Shown piece after piece: positions 1 to 10,589 of a stretch of 64,000 bases of DNA (positions are counted from its first letter, which is position 1; every line of letters begins with the position of its first letter). Under the pieces are notes generated by a model. The model made no database searches. It was not told the DNA's origin and was given only the letters and a program-made list of their open reading frames with translations. A program made the translations under genes and the position numbers. The DNA comes from Niastella koreensis GR20-10 (GTDB lineage Bacteria; Bacteroidota; Bacteroidia; Chitinophagales; Chitinophagaceae), in the NCBI RefSeq assembly GCF_000246855.1, contig NC_016609.1, positions 7,266,744-7,330,743 on the forward strand. The letters run 5' to 3'.

Positions 1-1639
1 GCTTATCTTCCTGTTAATTTTAGTGCTGCTTGCCGCCGGAGGCCTGATATATTATAAAAAATGGCGCAGCGAATTTGTGCACAAAAAACTCCCCGAACTG
101 GTATTCCTTAAATCAGACAGTTTATACCGCATTACCTACGATAGTGTTGACATAGATGAAGTGGAAGGTGAAATCGTTATCCGGAACCTGCAATTGTTCC
201 CCGACAGTACTTATAAAAAACCAACTGATAGTTCATTGCCCCGAAACCTGATGCGCGTTACCGTTCCTGAAGTTTATATCTCCGGGGCTCAAACAGATGC
301 CGCTGTTTTAAATAAAGAAGTGATCGCTGCTAAAATAAAACTCACCCACCCTGTTGTAACCATGTTCAACAATCAGCATGTTGAAAAAGATAAAAGCAAT
401 GACCCTACTCCCACTACATTTAAACTCTACGAGATTTTATTACGCGGGCTTGAAAAGATTAAGGTGGATACCATTCTTATTACCGATGCCGATTATCATA
501 TTTGCAAATGGCCAAATGGCGATACCTTATTTAGCGGGTCAAAGATAAACGCACAACTGTACCATATCAATATCAGTGACAGCACCAGTACCGATACCTC
601 ACGGGTGTTGTTTGCAGAACGTGCATCATTGGATGTAGATCAGGCGCTTATACATGGCAAAGGGCATCCATACAACTACCGGCTTAAAAACATTCAATTA
701 CTCTCCGGTGAAAGATCGTTTGCAATAAAGAGCATGCACATAACCCCTTTACTGGGTGAGGCAGCTTTTGTACACAACGCCAAATGGCAAACTGACCGGC
801 TTGATTTTGATTTTTATAACCTATTGTTCAAAAAAGTGAATGTGCAGGAGATCTTAAATGGTAATTTAATAGCGGATGAGCTCTCCATTAACAAGGCGGA
901 GTTTAAACTATTCAGGGATAAAAACTATCCTATGAAAAAAGAAAGCCTGGTGGGCCGTTATCCACAGCAGAGCTTTTTAAAAATCCCCGTCAATGTGGCT
1001 ATCAAAAAAGTAATCATTCAACAAGGCCTTATTCAATACCGGGAAAAAGAAAGCCTTACCGGCAATACAGGATTAGTGATCTTTGACGATATCCATGCCA
1101 CCCTGAATAATGTTACCAATAGCCCCGCCGATCTTCGTAAGAACGGTATTTGCACAGTACACTTCAACAGTAAGTTTCTTCATAATATTCCGCTTACTGC
1201 AACTCTTCAGCTATACCTGAATAGTAAAAATGGTAAGTTCGCCGTAAATGGCAATATGGGTTCATTGGATGCCACGGTGCTTAACTCATTAAGCAAACCC
1301 ATGGCATTGGTAGAGGTTAATTCAGGTACCGTTACCAGTCTCGACTTTAATTTAATGGGTAACGACAACCGGATCAAAGGGCTTGTACGGCTTTTATACG
1401 ACGATCTTAAGATCAGGATCCTGAAGAAGGATGAGAACGGTGATCTGAAAACAAAGAAGGTGATGTCCCTGATGGCTAATATCATTGTCAAAAATGCCAA
1501 CCCTGGCAAAAACAAGCCGGTACGCATAGTTTCGGTATCGCACCCGAGAGATATATACCGGTCGATCTTTAATTTTATCTGGAAGTCGATCTTTGAAGGC
1601 GTGCAGAAGACAGTGGGAATAGATGGGAAACTCGGATAA
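1..1639 (+). CDS. AsmA-like membrane-anchored protein (5' end cut by window)
   Basis: The frame is open to the left edge, so the true start lies outside the window. The first in-window start, GTG at 23, falls inside a hydrophobic run (LIFLLILVLLAAGGLIYY) that must be the N-terminal membrane anchor. The remaining ~520 residues are rich in short beta strands with repeated phrases about 'NLQLFPDS', 'LLRGLEKIKVDTILITDA' and 'IKKVIIQQGLIQYRE'. This is the style of AsmA/TamB-type lipid-transfer bridge proteins of the Gram-negative envelope; the family assignment is inference from composition, as no catalytic motif is visible. It converges on tamL with 36 nt between the stops, so it is not in the same transcript but sits beside genes of the same theme. 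It could also be an unrelated periplasmic beta-solenoid. Confidence 0.6.
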   Translation, partial: LIFLLILVLLAAGGLIYYKKWRSEFVHKKLPELVFLKSDSLYRITYDSVDIDEVEGEIVIRNLQLFPDSTYKKPTDSSLPRNLMRVTVPEVYISGAQTDAAVLNKEVIAAKIKLTHPVVTMFNNQHVEKDKSNDPTPTTFKLYEILLRGLEKIKVDTILITDADYHICKWPNGDTLFSGSKINAQLYHINISDSTSTDTSRVLFAERASLDVDQALIHGKGHPYNYRLKNIQLLSGERSFAIKSMHITPLLGEAAFVHNAKWQTDRLDFDFYNLLFKKVNVQEILNGNLIADELSINKAEFKLFRDKNYPMKKESLVGRYPQQSFLKIPVNVAIKKVIIQQGLIQYREKESLTGNTGLVIFDDIHATLNNVTNSPADLRKNGICTVHFNSKFLHNIPLTATLQLYLNSKNGKFAVNGNMGSLDATVLNSLSKPMALVEVNSGTVTSLDFNLMGNDNRIKGLVRLLYDDLKIRILKKDENGDLKTKKVMSLMANIIVKNANPGKNKPVRIVSVSHPRDIYRSIFNFIWKSIFEGVQKTVGIDGKLG

Positions 1640-1675
1640 CGTTGAATGTTGAACCGCAGCATGTCGAATAACATT

Positions 1676-3970
1676 TTAAAACGGATACCCTATAGCTAAA
1701 TTAAATACTAAATTCTCTTTCCGCCACGCACTGCTGCCGAAATCAACCTGGTTCAGCACCCACCGTTTGTTCGGTTCCAGCCAGGGTTTGCGAATGGGGA
1801 ATGCCAGATCGAAACGTAGCACCAGGAAGCTTAGATCGAAGCGGATACCAGCGCCTGAGCCTGCAGCCAGTTCGCTGAGGAAGTTGCTACTGAATTTGGC
1901 GCCCGGTTTATTAGGGTCATCATTGAACAACCACACATTGCCCGCATCTACAAACACCGCCCCCTGCACAATGCTTACTATCGGGAACCGTAATTCGGTA
2001 TTCAATTCAAATTTTATATCACCTGGTTGTTCCTGAAATGATCCGTTTACCTGATGCGCTTCGTAAGTACCCGGGCCTACACTGCGGCTTCTGAAAGCCC
2101 GCAAACTGTTGTTACCCCCCGAGAAAAATTGTTTTACATACGGCAGGGCGCTCGAATTGCCATAGGGCATACCAATGCCCGCATAGATCCGGTTTGCCCA
2201 TACACTATTGTTTGCCACTTTGCGGTAAAACCTGAAATCGCCTACTAACCTGGTGAATTGAGAGAACTGTTTGCCAAAAACCTTTCCGGTATCGCCTTTC
2301 ATTACGTTAGCGCCTGTTATTAACCCGGCTATATTACCGGATATATCAATGCCGGCATTTAAATAAAACCCGTTCACCGGTTTGTAATTAAATACATTGG
2401 TGTAGGTATAGGAATATTCGGAGCCCAGGATAAACTGCGTATCAATAGCCGTATACAGTGTTGGGTTCCTCTTGGCACTGTCTATATATTCCTGGGTTAT
2501 ATTAATAGGCTGTACATAATTAATGACGATGGGATTCAGCTCATGTTCTTTCTGAATGTTTTCCTTCCAGGTAAAACCATAACTGGTTCTGTAGGAGTTC
2601 ATGGTGTACAACTTCTGTTTTTCCAGGATATCGTAACCCAGTTTTATAGTTGTGCGGGGTAGATAACCTCCTTTTGTATTGAAATTGAAGAAAGGAATCA
2701 GGAACCGCGGAAAGGAAATAGAAGGTTCCAGTCCCCACCGGAATGTATTATACCCCTGGAACTGGCCACTGTACTGCACTTCAAAACCCGCCGATGCTTT
2801 TACGGAGAAGATCTCCCCGCCCCGGAAGGCATTCCGGTTGCGCCAGCTAAGGGTAATGTTTGAACCGGTAAGGTTGTTCGATTTGGTATTGCCATTCAGT
2901 TCGGCCCGCAATGATTTTTTAGGCAAACGGGTCAGATAGTAATACGTGTTCAACCGGGGAGAATCTGAACCAGGCACTACTTCAAACCGGTTCTTTACAA
3001 ATTTGAAAATATCCATGCTCACCAGGCGGCTGATGCTGGCATTGTGATCGGTACGGTTATATACATCGCCCGAGTCAAATGCCATGGATTGCTGAAACAA
3101 TTTGGGTTTATAAAAATGCCGCCTGTCTACTACATAGTACCCCTTGTACAATTCGGCGCCGGCCTTGCTGGTATCCATTTGCCCGGGATCCAGGTTATAG
3201 CCGGTAAATATGTACACATCATTTATCTTGTAAACCTTCTGTGCATCATCGGGTGTAGTGGGTTTAAGCGTTACAAACAAATCTACCTTGGTTTGGCCAA
3301 CTGTAGTATCGGCCTTTATAAGCAGGTTATCGGGACTAAAGAAATAAAAGCCCTGCTCCTTGAGGTGATTATCGATGCGTACCCGCTCGGCAGTAATAAC
3401 TCCCAGATCGAAGGGTTTGTCTTTTTTGAGCAGGGTTTTGGGCATAGTTCCCCGGATTGCCTGCTGCACTGCAGAACTATCACCTTTGAACTGCACCTGC
3501 CGTACCATGTATTGTCCATCGGCCCTTATTGTATAGGTGGCGGAGGCCTTCTTTCCTTTTATGGTAGTATCGCCGCGTACCCGCGAATTAAAGTATCCCT
3601 TATTCTGCAGATAGCTTTGTAATACTTTTACATTTTTGTTGAGGTCTACATCACTCAACAGTACCGGTGGCTGGCCAAAGCGTGTTCTTACCCATTTACC
3701 AATACCCTTTTTTGCCTGGAAGGCATTGTAGATATTCAACTTGAAGGGGATGCCTAAAAACTTTTGATTGGGCACTGGCCGGGGTAACGTTGACAACTGA
3801 CCTGCCAACGCCTTTTTCTTTTTGCGGGTTAGCAAACTGTCTTTTATCACTATTTTGGCGCCGGTATATAATGCATCGCCTGCGGGCACTGTTTTAGTAC
3901 TGGAACAGGAATCCAGCACGATAAAAAACAATACCAGCAATGAAAGGTATATGTAACTAGCTCTCTTCAC
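1676..3970 (-). CDS. tamL: TamL-type BamA/TamA-family outer-membrane lipoprotein
   Basis: 764 residues. The N-terminus is a lipoprotein signal ending in the lipobox LDSC with Cys22. POTRA-like segments follow in the first half (for example 'YLQNKGYFNSRV' and 'VRIDNHLKEQGFYFF'), then an Omp85 beta-barrel whose C-terminal half holds the surface-antigen pattern 'GGNNSLRAFRSRSVGPG' and ends in the outer-membrane-type aromatic C-terminus 'AIGYPF'. Family knowledge: in Bacteroidota the TamA role is taken by a lipidated homologue named TamL, which partners TamB to move phospholipid or proteins to the outer membrane. The start codon overlaps the 3' end of the tamB-like gene by 14 nt, so the two are co-transcribed and probably translationally coupled. 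Confidence 0.88.
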   Translation of the reverse strand: MKRASYIYLSLLVLFFIVLDSCSSTKTVPAGDALYTGAKIVIKDSLLTRKKKKALAGQLSTLPRPVPNQKFLGIPFKLNIYNAFQAKKGIGKWVRTRFGQPPVLLSDVDLNKNVKVLQSYLQNKGYFNSRVRGDTTIKGKKASATYTIRADGQYMVRQVQFKGDSSAVQQAIRGTMPKTLLKKDKPFDLGVITAERVRIDNHLKEQGFYFFSPDNLLIKADTTVGQTKVDLFVTLKPTTPDDAQKVYKINDVYIFTGYNLDPGQMDTSKAGAELYKGYYVVDRRHFYKPKLFQQSMAFDSGDVYNRTDHNASISRLVSMDIFKFVKNRFEVVPGSDSPRLNTYYYLTRLPKKSLRAELNGNTKSNNLTGSNITLSWRNRNAFRGGEIFSVKASAGFEVQYSGQFQGYNTFRWGLEPSISFPRFLIPFFNFNTKGGYLPRTTIKLGYDILEKQKLYTMNSYRTSYGFTWKENIQKEHELNPIVINYVQPINITQEYIDSAKRNPTLYTAIDTQFILGSEYSYTYTNVFNYKPVNGFYLNAGIDISGNIAGLITGANVMKGDTGKVFGKQFSQFTRLVGDFRFYRKVANNSVWANRIYAGIGMPYGNSSALPYVKQFFSGGNNSLRAFRSRSVGPGTYEAHQVNGSFQEQPGDIKFELNTELRFPIVSIVQGAVFVDAGNVWLFNDDPNKPGAKFSSNFLSELAAGSGAGIRFDLSFLVLRFDLAFPIRKPWLEPNKRWVLNQVDFGSSAWRKENLVFNLAIGYPF

Positions 3971-6900
3971 GCTTTATGAGTTCCCTGTTTTCGGGTGATG
4001 GAATACTTGTTTGTTGAGGCACTGGTGGCGGGGTTTGTTTTTGCTGCTGCTGTTGCAGTTGTTGGTCCAGCTCCTTTGCACGTTGAATCCGTTGCCGTCT
4101 TTCTTCACGGCCTTTTTTTCCGAGGAACAGATTCCTGAATTTATTATAATCGAGGGTAATAATAAATCCTACCCCTGTTTCAATAACATATCCATCAATA
4201 GCACCTTCGTACTCGTTCTTTCTATAACCTCTTATCATATACCGGCGGTCTTTACTAAGGCTGTAATCTACCGCCACATTACCGGCAATAGCATTCGTAT
4301 TACCATTGTTGGTAGATGAAGAAGCGCCTTCCAGTTCAAAATTGCTGCCTACTGTTACGGTGAGGCGATCGCTCAATAATCGTTTTGATAAGCCCACGTT
4401 CATTTCGGTGCGGGTTTGCGCACTGCCCGATGAATAATCGTCGTAAGAAGTAACGTCGAAGTTAATGTCAACACCATGCACCAGGTCGCCGGCCAACCGG
4501 TTCAATTGTTCGGTGAGTAATTTACTGGCGCTTTGCCGGGCAAAAGATTCCGCCGTCATACCACCTGAACTGCTTTCAAATGGATTATCACCCATAAAGC
4601 GGTTCAGCAGAATGAGAGAGAACACTTGTTTATTCAGCTCAGACGGCTCCTCCCGCAGCTGGGTAAGCCTGTTGTTAATGGTAGTAGACGTTCCCCGGGC
4701 TATCTCATTGCTCGATTCGGGTAATATAATATCGAAACTTACAATCGGTTGTAATAACTCACCTTTTAATTTCAGCAGCACATTAAACGGCACCCGGGTC
4801 AGGTACATATTGCGGGCGTTCGGGTCTTCATCTGAGATCTGGTTCTTTACCAGGTCCATAGGCGCAGTCTTTACAACATAAACAGCCGTTACGTCCAGGT
4901 CGGCCTTGGTGGGCTCTCCATTCCAAACGATCTTGCTGCCCTCCTGGATGTTGAATTTACGGCGTAGTAAATTATAATTCAACTCATAGGAACCGCTCTT
5001 GATCTCATAGGAACCGGTGAGCGTTGTTTTACCACTCGGGTCAATGCCGCCTGTTAGCAACCCTTCGCCCTGCATGCGTACAAAGTCGCCATTGCCTTCA
5101 TCTACCACCAGCGTGAATTCTGCTTCTTTTTTGATCTCTACATTGGCTGAGATATCCAGACCGGTCAATACCGATTTATTCAGCGAATCCAGCCCGGCCT
5201 TCATTCTCGTAAACAGGGTATCGTTTTCAGGAGCATCCATATCCACAAACTGTACAATGCCTTCTCGCGATACTACTGCCGGGTCTGATTGGGGCAATAC
5301 CACGGTTACATTGGTTTTGTCAGCAATGGTAATGCTGCCATCCACTACCGGCTGTTCGGTAGTTCCTTTTATCTTCATGTTGCTGCTGAAGATCAGTTTG
5401 CCATAATACAGCTGGTTTTGCTGCTTGGTACTGTTCATAGCCTGAAAGTTGTCGGCCTTTACAGACAGGTTGAACTTATATTTGGTGAAATCGGTGGTGT
5501 ATACCATTCCGTCAATTACAGCTTTGTTCTTTGCAGAATCTTCCAGGGTAAAGCTGTCGAACTTAATGCCATCGTTATTCACCTGTACGGTTTCGTCTTC
5601 AATATGGAATTTGCTGTTAAGCATACTCAAATTAAAGTCGGTTTGTTTGAAGCTGAGCCCGCCGTCTATATTGAACTTGCTGAAGGTGCCCGACACATCA
5701 AACTTGCCGGTAATATTGCCTGAGGCATCTTTAATAGCCCCCATAGTGGCGCCTTCCAGCGTGGCCAGGTTAATGGTATCTATACCCAGCTTCAGTTTGA
5801 AATCATTTCCGTTAACCGGTTGAAGATACAGATCGCCATTTACAGTGGCGTGGTTACCCCTGCCGGTTAACACTATATCGGCATTGATGATCTCGGGTGT
5901 TGTGTTCTTTGCTTTTACTATGATATTTCCAACAGTATCTTTTTTGAAATTGAGGTTGGTAATGGTAACATCGCCCGCAAATAAGGGTTTGGTTGTCAGG
6001 TTATGGAACACGATATTTCCGTCGAGGGTACCATCCACATCCAACGAGTCGGAAGTAACAAAGGCTGCCAGGGTGGCAATCTGAAAACTCGTAAAGCTGG
6101 CTTCTGCCGGTGCATTTAAAACATTCCCCCTGCTTTTTAAACTGAACTGCTGAAAGTTGTGGTTCAGCATAAAATTGGTTACCCTGATATCGTTATTGCC
6201 TATATGTATCTGGTTATCCGGCGCCACCGTCCACATATCGTAATTCAGCAACAGGCTGTCACTCTTCAGGCTGATATCGTATACACCACTTTGCGGTTGC
6301 TGTAATGAACCCGGTATGGCATATTGAATACGGCCGGCGTGGTCGTGAAAACGGGTTACAAAATCTACTTTGTTATGAGCTGCATTGGCCTTTATCATGG
6401 CATTGTACACGGTATTACTTCCCAGCGCAAACTGGTTCACCGTTGTAATAAAATGCAGGGTACTGTCCCGCGCCCCGGCTCCTGCATTCAGACGCAGGTT
6501 ATTGATGTTCATGCCATCCATAACCAGTACCGGCATAACGCCCCGGGCTTCCCAGCCACTGTCGCTGGAGAAATGCGCATTCAGGTAAAAGGTTTCAAAC
6601 TGCGATATTGTGGGCAGCATGGCTTTCAGGGCGGGATTGTCTTTCACATACACCCCTATCCTGAAATTGTAAGGCGCTACTACCGGTGGCGGCTGCGTGG
6701 CCGGCATTACTGCAAAATAGGGTTGGATGGCCTGGGAGAAAATATCACCCATTTGCGACAATTTGTATTTACCCATCAGCCGGGCTTTGGCAATGTCGCT
6801 TTCTAATGTTATCCGGCTGCTATCACCGCTTTGTACCGCCTTCACCAGCAGCGTATCCATTTGCAGGCGTTGATTGCCATTCACCAGTAAGGAATGAATG

Positions 6901-9104
6901 AGCATTACATCGCCCTGCAAACTATCTGGATTGATGTCGGAAAGATCGGCTTCTATCTTCCCCCGGTAAATAATATCCTGCGTGGTAAAATGTAGCGGCT
7001 TTGTTTTAATGCTGTCAATCATCACGTCGGCTGTTATTGCCGGGTCAGCCAGGGCCAGGTTCACAGTGATATTTCCAGCCAGCCTGATATTATCATCAGC
7101 AATGCTTAGGTTACTGTTCGCCTGTTGGTTCTTATATGCCGCATCGAGGTTTATATTCCTGTAGTTATATCGTTGAAACACTACCGACTCAACTGTTCCC
7201 TTCAGGGTAGCATCGGCGGTTTCTTTTGTAAGGCCTTTGCCTTTCACTGCTATGTCGGCTGTAACGGTTTGCAGGCTGGTATCTTTCATAATAGCGCCTG
7301 CTTTTACCTGTTGCGCCTTTACCTGCAGATCATACGTAGCGGCCTTCATATCCTGGTAATTGTTCATGTTGCCTTTGAGGGTAATGTCGCCAGATGAACT
7401 TTTAACCAGCAAATTGGTGTTCATTTGTTTGGTATTGCCCTTAATGTTGCCGGTCACTTGCACTGTTTCAGGAATGGCTATCTGTTTTTGGATCGATTCG
7501 GGCAAAAAGCGTTCTGCGTCCTGCCGGGTGGTGCGAATCTCATTGATGCGTATATCGCCATAAACTTTTTCAATCGATGGCAATCCTACCACAGTACCGG
7601 CCACGTCGAGTTTTGTATTGTTCCATCCCTGTAGTTGTAATACTTTGGCGTTTAAATTATCTACCCGCCCCTGTACATCGGCATTGAGGTGAAACACAGT
7701 AGCAGGGTCACCCAATCCCGGCTGCTTTTTTAAATCGGGCATGAAATACAAAATATCCCGGTTTGAGACATAGCAACCTGGCAATACGGCTTTTACCTGC
7801 AGCTGACCAATGTTCTTTTTTATGCTTTCCAATGAGGGATAATCGAGGTGAATGGTATTTCTTATGCGGGTACCCGGGGTTTCAACCAATAAGTTATCGG
7901 CATATACTTTCTTATCGGTATATACAATGTCGCCCTGCAGTTGTTTCAAGGTAAAACCACTTTGTTCCTTTAACGAACCTTCCTGCACAGACGCAAGTAT
8001 CGTATCTCCGCTCATATAAAAGCTGCGGGCCTGCAGCGTTAGATCGGTTGCTTTCAGATGCCCGTAATCGAGTACCCGTGTTTGCCGGGGCTGGTTCTCA
8101 TCGTCATACTGGAAAGCCGTTTTTTGAATATTGATATTCTTAACGTTCACCAGCCAGCTTTGATTGGCAACGTCCCGGGCTTCCACCTTTGCTTTTTGTT
8201 TTACCAGTTCGGCCCCCTGGGTTTTACCCATGGTTACCCTGGTGTCGATACCCAGTAAACGAACCTGGTCAAGAATGATCCTGCGGCCATTAAGATCGGC
8301 AGTATTCACCCGGGTATCCAGGTCTTTTACTTTTGCCTGGGTATAAAAGGCCGATACATTGTTTTGATAATCTACATCGATATTCTTTAACTGTACATGT
8401 TTTAAAATAATTGCCGGCATGGGCGATACAGCCGTATCATTGGCAACTACATCTTCTACCGTTACCAATGGCTTGTATTGATACAGGCGCGCAGTTAACC
8501 CATCCAGGTAAAACTCAGGCACATCAAACACCTGTTTTTGCGGGTCGAATTTATTTATATGGGTGCTGAAATGAGCTAACTGAATGGTCCAGTCGTTGCC
8601 TGAAATAGTATCCTTATATATAAAGTGGATATTATCCAGGTATACATTATCCAGACTCATTTTTAAAGCGGTGGTATCAGCAGGTTTGGCGGGCTGTTGA
8701 TCTTTGCTTGCAAAAGCATCTATAATAAACTGAAAGTTGAAGGTGGTATCGGGTAACTGCCGTTTTATTTTGGCGGTCATGTTTTGCAATCTGATGTCGC
8801 CTATAGCTACTTCGCTGTGCAGGAGTTTGAGCATTTGCAGGCTCACCTTTATGCGGCCACCGTATAAGAGGGTGTCTTTTGTTTTGTCTTCCACATATAC
8901 ATTGTCCAGTACTACAGAGGAGGGAAAACCAATACGCAGGCGACCGATCTCAAAGCGGGTACCCAGCTTATTTTGCAGGTACGCCTGTACCTTCTTGCGG
9001 GCAAAATTCTGCACCGGTGGTGTTTGCACCAGCACTGCTATCAGCAGCACTACTGCTACGAACCACAGGAGTACTTTCAAAGTTATTTTTGCCGCTTTCT
9101 TCAC
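3957..9104 (-). CDS. tamB: Translocation/assembly module TamB
   Basis: About 1715 residues from the GTG at 9104 (protein begins MKKAAKITLKVLL). An in-frame ATG at 9164 would add 20 residues (MRFLTLIFFDLYILYAKAIY) ahead of the single inner-membrane anchor; I prefer the GTG because it leaves a short lysine-rich N-terminus before that anchor. The body is a very long beta-strand repeat protein of the AsmA/TamB type, with many 'GxxxL..PD..G' strands, and the last ~450 residues hold the conserved TamB (DUF490) domain with 'GSYEIKSGSYELNYN', 'FNIQEGSKIVWNGEP' and the 'PEL/SELN' loop region. The C-terminal ~40 residues are a polar Q/P-rich tail. Known role: periplasm-spanning bridge that works with the TamA/TamL barrel. 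Overlap with tamL (14 nt) supports an operon. Confidence 0.87.
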   Translation of the reverse strand: MKKAAKITLKVLLWFVAVVLLIAVLVQTPPVQNFARKKVQAYLQNKLGTRFEIGRLRIGFPSSVVLDNVYVEDKTKDTLLYGGRIKVSLQMLKLLHSEVAIGDIRLQNMTAKIKRQLPDTTFNFQFIIDAFASKDQQPAKPADTTALKMSLDNVYLDNIHFIYKDTISGNDWTIQLAHFSTHINKFDPQKQVFDVPEFYLDGLTARLYQYKPLVTVEDVVANDTAVSPMPAIILKHVQLKNIDVDYQNNVSAFYTQAKVKDLDTRVNTADLNGRRIILDQVRLLGIDTRVTMGKTQGAELVKQKAKVEARDVANQSWLVNVKNINIQKTAFQYDDENQPRQTRVLDYGHLKATDLTLQARSFYMSGDTILASVQEGSLKEQSGFTLKQLQGDIVYTDKKVYADNLLVETPGTRIRNTIHLDYPSLESIKKNIGQLQVKAVLPGCYVSNRDILYFMPDLKKQPGLGDPATVFHLNADVQGRVDNLNAKVLQLQGWNNTKLDVAGTVVGLPSIEKVYGDIRINEIRTTRQDAERFLPESIQKQIAIPETVQVTGNIKGNTKQMNTNLLVKSSSGDITLKGNMNNYQDMKAATYDLQVKAQQVKAGAIMKDTSLQTVTADIAVKGKGLTKETADATLKGTVESVVFQRYNYRNINLDAAYKNQQANSNLSIADDNIRLAGNITVNLALADPAITADVMIDSIKTKPLHFTTQDIIYRGKIEADLSDINPDSLQGDVMLIHSLLVNGNQRLQMDTLLVKAVQSGDSSRITLESDIAKARLMGKYKLSQMGDIFSQAIQPYFAVMPATQPPPVVAPYNFRIGVYVKDNPALKAMLPTISQFETFYLNAHFSSDSGWEARGVMPVLVMDGMNINNLRLNAGAGARDSTLHFITTVNQFALGSNTVYNAMIKANAAHNKVDFVTRFHDHAGRIQYAIPGSLQQPQSGVYDISLKSDSLLLNYDMWTVAPDNQIHIGNNDIRVTNFMLNHNFQQFSLKSRGNVLNAPAEASFTSFQIATLAAFVTSDSLDVDGTLDGNIVFHNLTTKPLFAGDVTITNLNFKKDTVGNIIVKAKNTTPEIINADIVLTGRGNHATVNGDLYLQPVNGNDFKLKLGIDTINLATLEGATMGAIKDASGNITGKFDVSGTFSKFNIDGGLSFKQTDFNLSMLNSKFHIEDETVQVNNDGIKFDSFTLEDSAKNKAVIDGMVYTTDFTKYKFNLSVKADNFQAMNSTKQQNQLYYGKLIFSSNMKIKGTTEQPVVDGSITIADKTNVTVVLPQSDPAVVSREGIVQFVDMDAPENDTLFTRMKAGLDSLNKSVLTGLDISANVEIKKEAEFTLVVDEGNGDFVRMQGEGLLTGGIDPSGKTTLTGSYEIKSGSYELNYNLLRRKFNIQEGSKIVWNGEPTKADLDVTAVYVVKTAPMDLVKNQISDEDPNARNMYLTRVPFNVLLKLKGELLQPIVSFDIILPESSNEIARGTSTTINNRLTQLREEPSELNKQVFSLILLNRFMGDNPFESSSGGMTAESFARQSASKLLTEQLNRLAGDLVHGVDINFDVTSYDDYSSGSAQTRTEMNVGLSKRLLSDRLTVTVGSNFELEGASSSTNNGNTNAIAGNVAVDYSLSKDRRYMIRGYRKNEYEGAIDGYVIETGVGFIITLDYNKFRNLFLGKKGREERRQRIQRAKELDQQLQQQQQKQTPPPVPQQTSIPSPENRELIKREES

Positions 9105-9290
9105 ATAAATAGCTTTAGCGTACAGTATATATAAATCAAAAAATATAAGAGTCAGGAATCTCAATGAGGATGCGGAAACATCTATAAAATACCTATGCCA
9201 TTACAATGGTTGTATATAATTAAATTAGTGAATTTTAGTTAGCCCACGGAAGCTGTAGAAGAAAATCTACGTTAAAACCGGAATTGGGAC

Positions 9291-10199
9291 TCAGATCTTC
9301 GATTCCCCTATTTCCTTTGCTTCGTGTTTGATAATAAAAACGGCTGTATCTATCGGTTTTATACCAGAGCCGTGGTTGATGGAATAGATCTTGGTGAACT
9401 CGGCCCCAAAATACAGGATGAGGGAGGAATAGTACACCCATACCAGTAGTACTATTATGGAACCGGCTGCGCCATAGGTTAACCCTACATTCGATTTCCC
9501 GATATATAAACTGATCAGAAATTTGCCTAACATAAAAAGCAGTGCGGTGAAGGCCGCGCCTACCGTAGCATCCTTCCACCGAATGACTGCATCGGGCAGT
9601 ACTTTGAAGATGATGGCAAACAGGGCAGTTATAACAACGAAGATCAATACCCAGTTCAGAATATAAAACACGACAATGGTAACACTCTTAAAATATAACT
9701 GAAGCCTTTCGTTTAACAATTCCATTACGGCATTAATAATAAGCGATACCAGTAAAATAAACCCGCAACTTATAACCAGGGAGAATGAGATGAGCCGGTT
9801 GGTAATGAACTTCAACCAGCCCTTTTTAGGTTTGGCCCGTACCGACCAGATGTAATTTATAGAGCCCTGAATTTCAGTAAACACTCCGGTAGCACCCAGG
9901 ATCAATAAGGCAAAACCAATGATAGCCGCTACCACCGATTGATTACTGTGATGCAAATTGGCTATTATGCTTTGTACCTGTTCTGCTGCGGCACTGCCTA
10001 CCAGTGATTTTATCTGATGGTACAATTTCCCTTCTACCGCATCGCGTCCCAGGAAGATACCGGCAAATGAGATTATGATAATCAGCGTTGGGCCTAATGC
10101 AAAAATGGTATAATAGGATAAAGAAGCACTGAGCTTTACGCAGTTGTCGTTTAAAAACTCAGTAACCGATTGTTTGAAGATTTTCCAGGTATTTGACAT
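9291..10199 (-). CDS. YihY/BrkB-family inner-membrane protein
   Basis: About 302 residues from the ATG at 10199 (MSNTWKIFKQSVTEF); in-frame ATGs upstream at 10217 and 10283 are possible but add unconserved residues. Family features are clear: an N-terminal amphipathic helix, 'LSASLSYYTIFALGPTLIIIIS', then five or six transmembrane helices, the motif 'ATGVFTEIQGSINYIWSV', and 'YGAAGSIIVLLVWVYYSSLILYFGAEF' in the last helices. A charged cytosolic tail follows. The family (UPF0761, formerly called ribonuclease BN in error) has no firmly known biochemical function; a role in transport or envelope physiology is suspected. It is a single gene, upstream of and apparently separate from tamB (about 190 nt). 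Confidence 0.88.
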   Translation of the reverse strand: MSNTWKIFKQSVTEFLNDNCVKLSASLSYYTIFALGPTLIIIISFAGIFLGRDAVEGKLYHQIKSLVGSAAAEQVQSIIANLHHSNQSVVAAIIGFALLILGATGVFTEIQGSINYIWSVRAKPKKGWLKFITNRLISFSLVISCGFILLVSLIINAVMELLNERLQLYFKSVTIVVFYILNWVLIFVVITALFAIIFKVLPDAVIRWKDATVGAAFTALLFMLGKFLISLYIGKSNVGLTYGAAGSIIVLLVWVYYSSLILYFGAEFTKIYSINHGSGIKPIDTAVFIIKHEAKEIGESKI

Positions 10200-10401
10200 T
10201 ATCTTGAAAATGATCATGCGGAATACAAGTAAAAGATGTTCCCCGTTTACCTGATTTGAGTACAATAGTCGGGCCCTGAGCAAAAAACTCTACATGAAAT
10301 CTGCTTTTATTTATAAATGTTCTCAACCTGTTGCATAGTCTTCTATGGCAATAGATTTTTAATACTACTTACATATTTGCAAACTTTAAAAATCGATCAC
10401 C

Positions 10402-10548
10402 ATGAGAAGTATACTTTATTTGATCGCAGTGATTCTGGTAATAGGTTGGATCTTAGGGTTCTTTGTATACAGTGCCGGCGGCTTGATACACATTCTTATT
10501 GTTCTGGCCGTTATTTCATTGATACTTGGATTGATCCGCAGCACCTAG
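10402..10548 (+). CDS. lmo0937-family small membrane protein
   Basis: A 48-residue peptide, MRSILYLIAVILVIGWILGF, followed by 'FVYSAGGLIHILIVLAVISLILGLIRST'. It has two hydrophobic helices separated by the conserved 'YSAGGLIHILIVLA' turn, which is the hallmark of the lmo0937 (DUF5670) family. Function is unknown; members are common in soil bacteria and are often stress-induced. It stands alone on the plus strand, divergent from the YihY gene, and is closed by an intrinsic terminator directly downstream, so it is probably its own transcription unit. The clean match over the whole length makes a chance ORF unlikely. Confidence 0.82.
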   Translation: MRSILYLIAVILVIGWILGFFVYSAGGLIHILIVLAVISLILGLIRST

Positions 10549-10589
10549 ATTTTATCCTTCAACATAGTAAGTTACAGTTAACAATTAAT

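Noticed and set aside
1207..1674. 155-residue minus-strand frame opposite the AsmA-like gene
   Set aside because: Antisense to a clear coding region, with no signal peptide or domain of its own.
3044..3622. 192-residue plus-strand frame opposite tamL
   Set aside because: Antisense to a gene with clear Omp85 features.
5017..6806. Long plus-strand frames opposite tamB (for example 5017-5406, 6324-6806)
   Set aside because: They are antisense to a well-supported 1715-residue gene and encode no recognisable domain.
9235..9579. 114-residue minus-strand frame overlapping the YihY 3' end
   Set aside because: It is a frame shadow of the YihY gene and has no family features.
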